From Unio delphinus (taxonomy: Eukaryota; Mollusca; Bivalvia; Unionida; Unionidae): 64,000 nt of DNA. Positions 63,936 to 64,000 of this stretch are shown here, in pieces. Within the stretch, counting starts at the first letter, position 1, and each line of letters starts with the position of its first letter. The notes under the pieces are model-generated. The model did no database searches. It was given only the letters and a program-made list of their open reading frames with translations, and was not told the origin of the DNA. Both the position numbers and the translations under genes were made by a program. Location: NCBI GenBank assembly GCA_029339505.1, contig JAQISU010000026.1:3856001-3920000 (forward strand), written 5' to 3'.

Positions 63936-64000
63936 AGTATTGTCACTTTCAATCACTAGCACCCACTACAGGTAGGTATTGACAATTTGGAGACCATCGA

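Larger units (their letters stand above)
55114..63940 (-). mobile_element. Element 3: decayed Polinton, F54H12.2-type capsid lineage
   Basis: About 15 genes, all on the minus strand, 5'-3' from right to left: several unknowns, packaging ATPase, small basic proteins, coiled-coil/TM gene, minor capsid, pVI-like protein, major capsid, unknown, protease. Most carry frameshifts or stops. No terminal repeat was identified at 55 kb, and the right side runs to or past the window edge; integrase and polymerase are not in view. The sequences are clearly different from elements 1 and 2, and much richer in GC. Confidence 0.85.

Overview
The window is animal genomic DNA, most likely from a marine invertebrate; a mollusc is my best guess. 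The host signal is one gene on the minus strand: two exons of an ABCA-type ABC transporter (9692-9554, and 568 running off the left edge) with phase-0 GT-AG junctions and a 9-kb intron. The rest is typical invertebrate intergenic/intronic DNA: AT-rich, full of minisatellites, tRNA-derived SINE copies, L2/CR1 3' ends with (ATT)n tails, RTE-like LINE remains, foldback elements and a hAT transposon (12348-15209, 8-bp target duplication) with a 5'-truncated LINE nested in it (9-bp target duplication). The organism assignment is inference; no rRNA, mtDNA or full host gene is present.

The centrepiece is a structurally complete Maverick/Polinton (an endogenous DNA-virus-like transposon) at 21450-36548. 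It is 15.1 kb, with ~299-bp terminal inverted repeats starting AG and ending CT, flanked by a CAATT duplication. From left to right it carries: a packaging ATPase (-); a zinc-ribbon ORF joined across a canonical -1 slippery heptamer to a parvovirus-type phospholipase A2 (+); a retrovirus-like DDE integrase (+); a 1285-residue polypeptide (-) combining a family B DNA polymerase palm, an SF1 (RecD/Pif1-like) helicase and a C-terminal HNH nuclease; a Cys-rich protein; a NUMOD4/HNH endonuclease; an unknown ORF; a structured non-coding block; and then a co-oriented virion block (+). That block holds a virion-associated protein, a small basic protein, the major capsid protein, a hydrophobic core-type protein, an adenain-like protease, a coiled-coil/beta-rich fibre-like protein, a two-helix membrane protein and the minor capsid (penton) protein. 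Integrase, polymerase-helicase, ATPase, protease and capsid genes together would allow replication, packaging, maturation and integration. Only one frame break (33.8 kb) looks disabling.

Two older relatives lie to the right. Element 2 (45.4-54.7 kb) is a heavily decayed relative of element 1 with rearranged order: virion block first, then the replication block inverted (HNH -, polymerase-helicase-HNH +, integrase -). Element 3 (55.1 kb to beyond 63.9 kb, minus strand) is a different Polinton lineage with the 'F54H12.2-type' major capsid protein. Its genes are collinear but pseudogenised by stops and frameshifts. A third piece (38.3-39.7 kb) is a detached copy of the ATPase end of element 3. 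The locus has therefore received Polintons of at least two lineages at different times.

The most novel signals are the polymerase-helicase-HNH fusion (conserved in both element 1 and decayed element 2), the in-frame A_AAA_AAC heptamer before the phospholipase, a tandem pair of hairpins with compensatory base changes at 29.16-29.34 kb, and short perfect hairpins at the borders of the virion genes.
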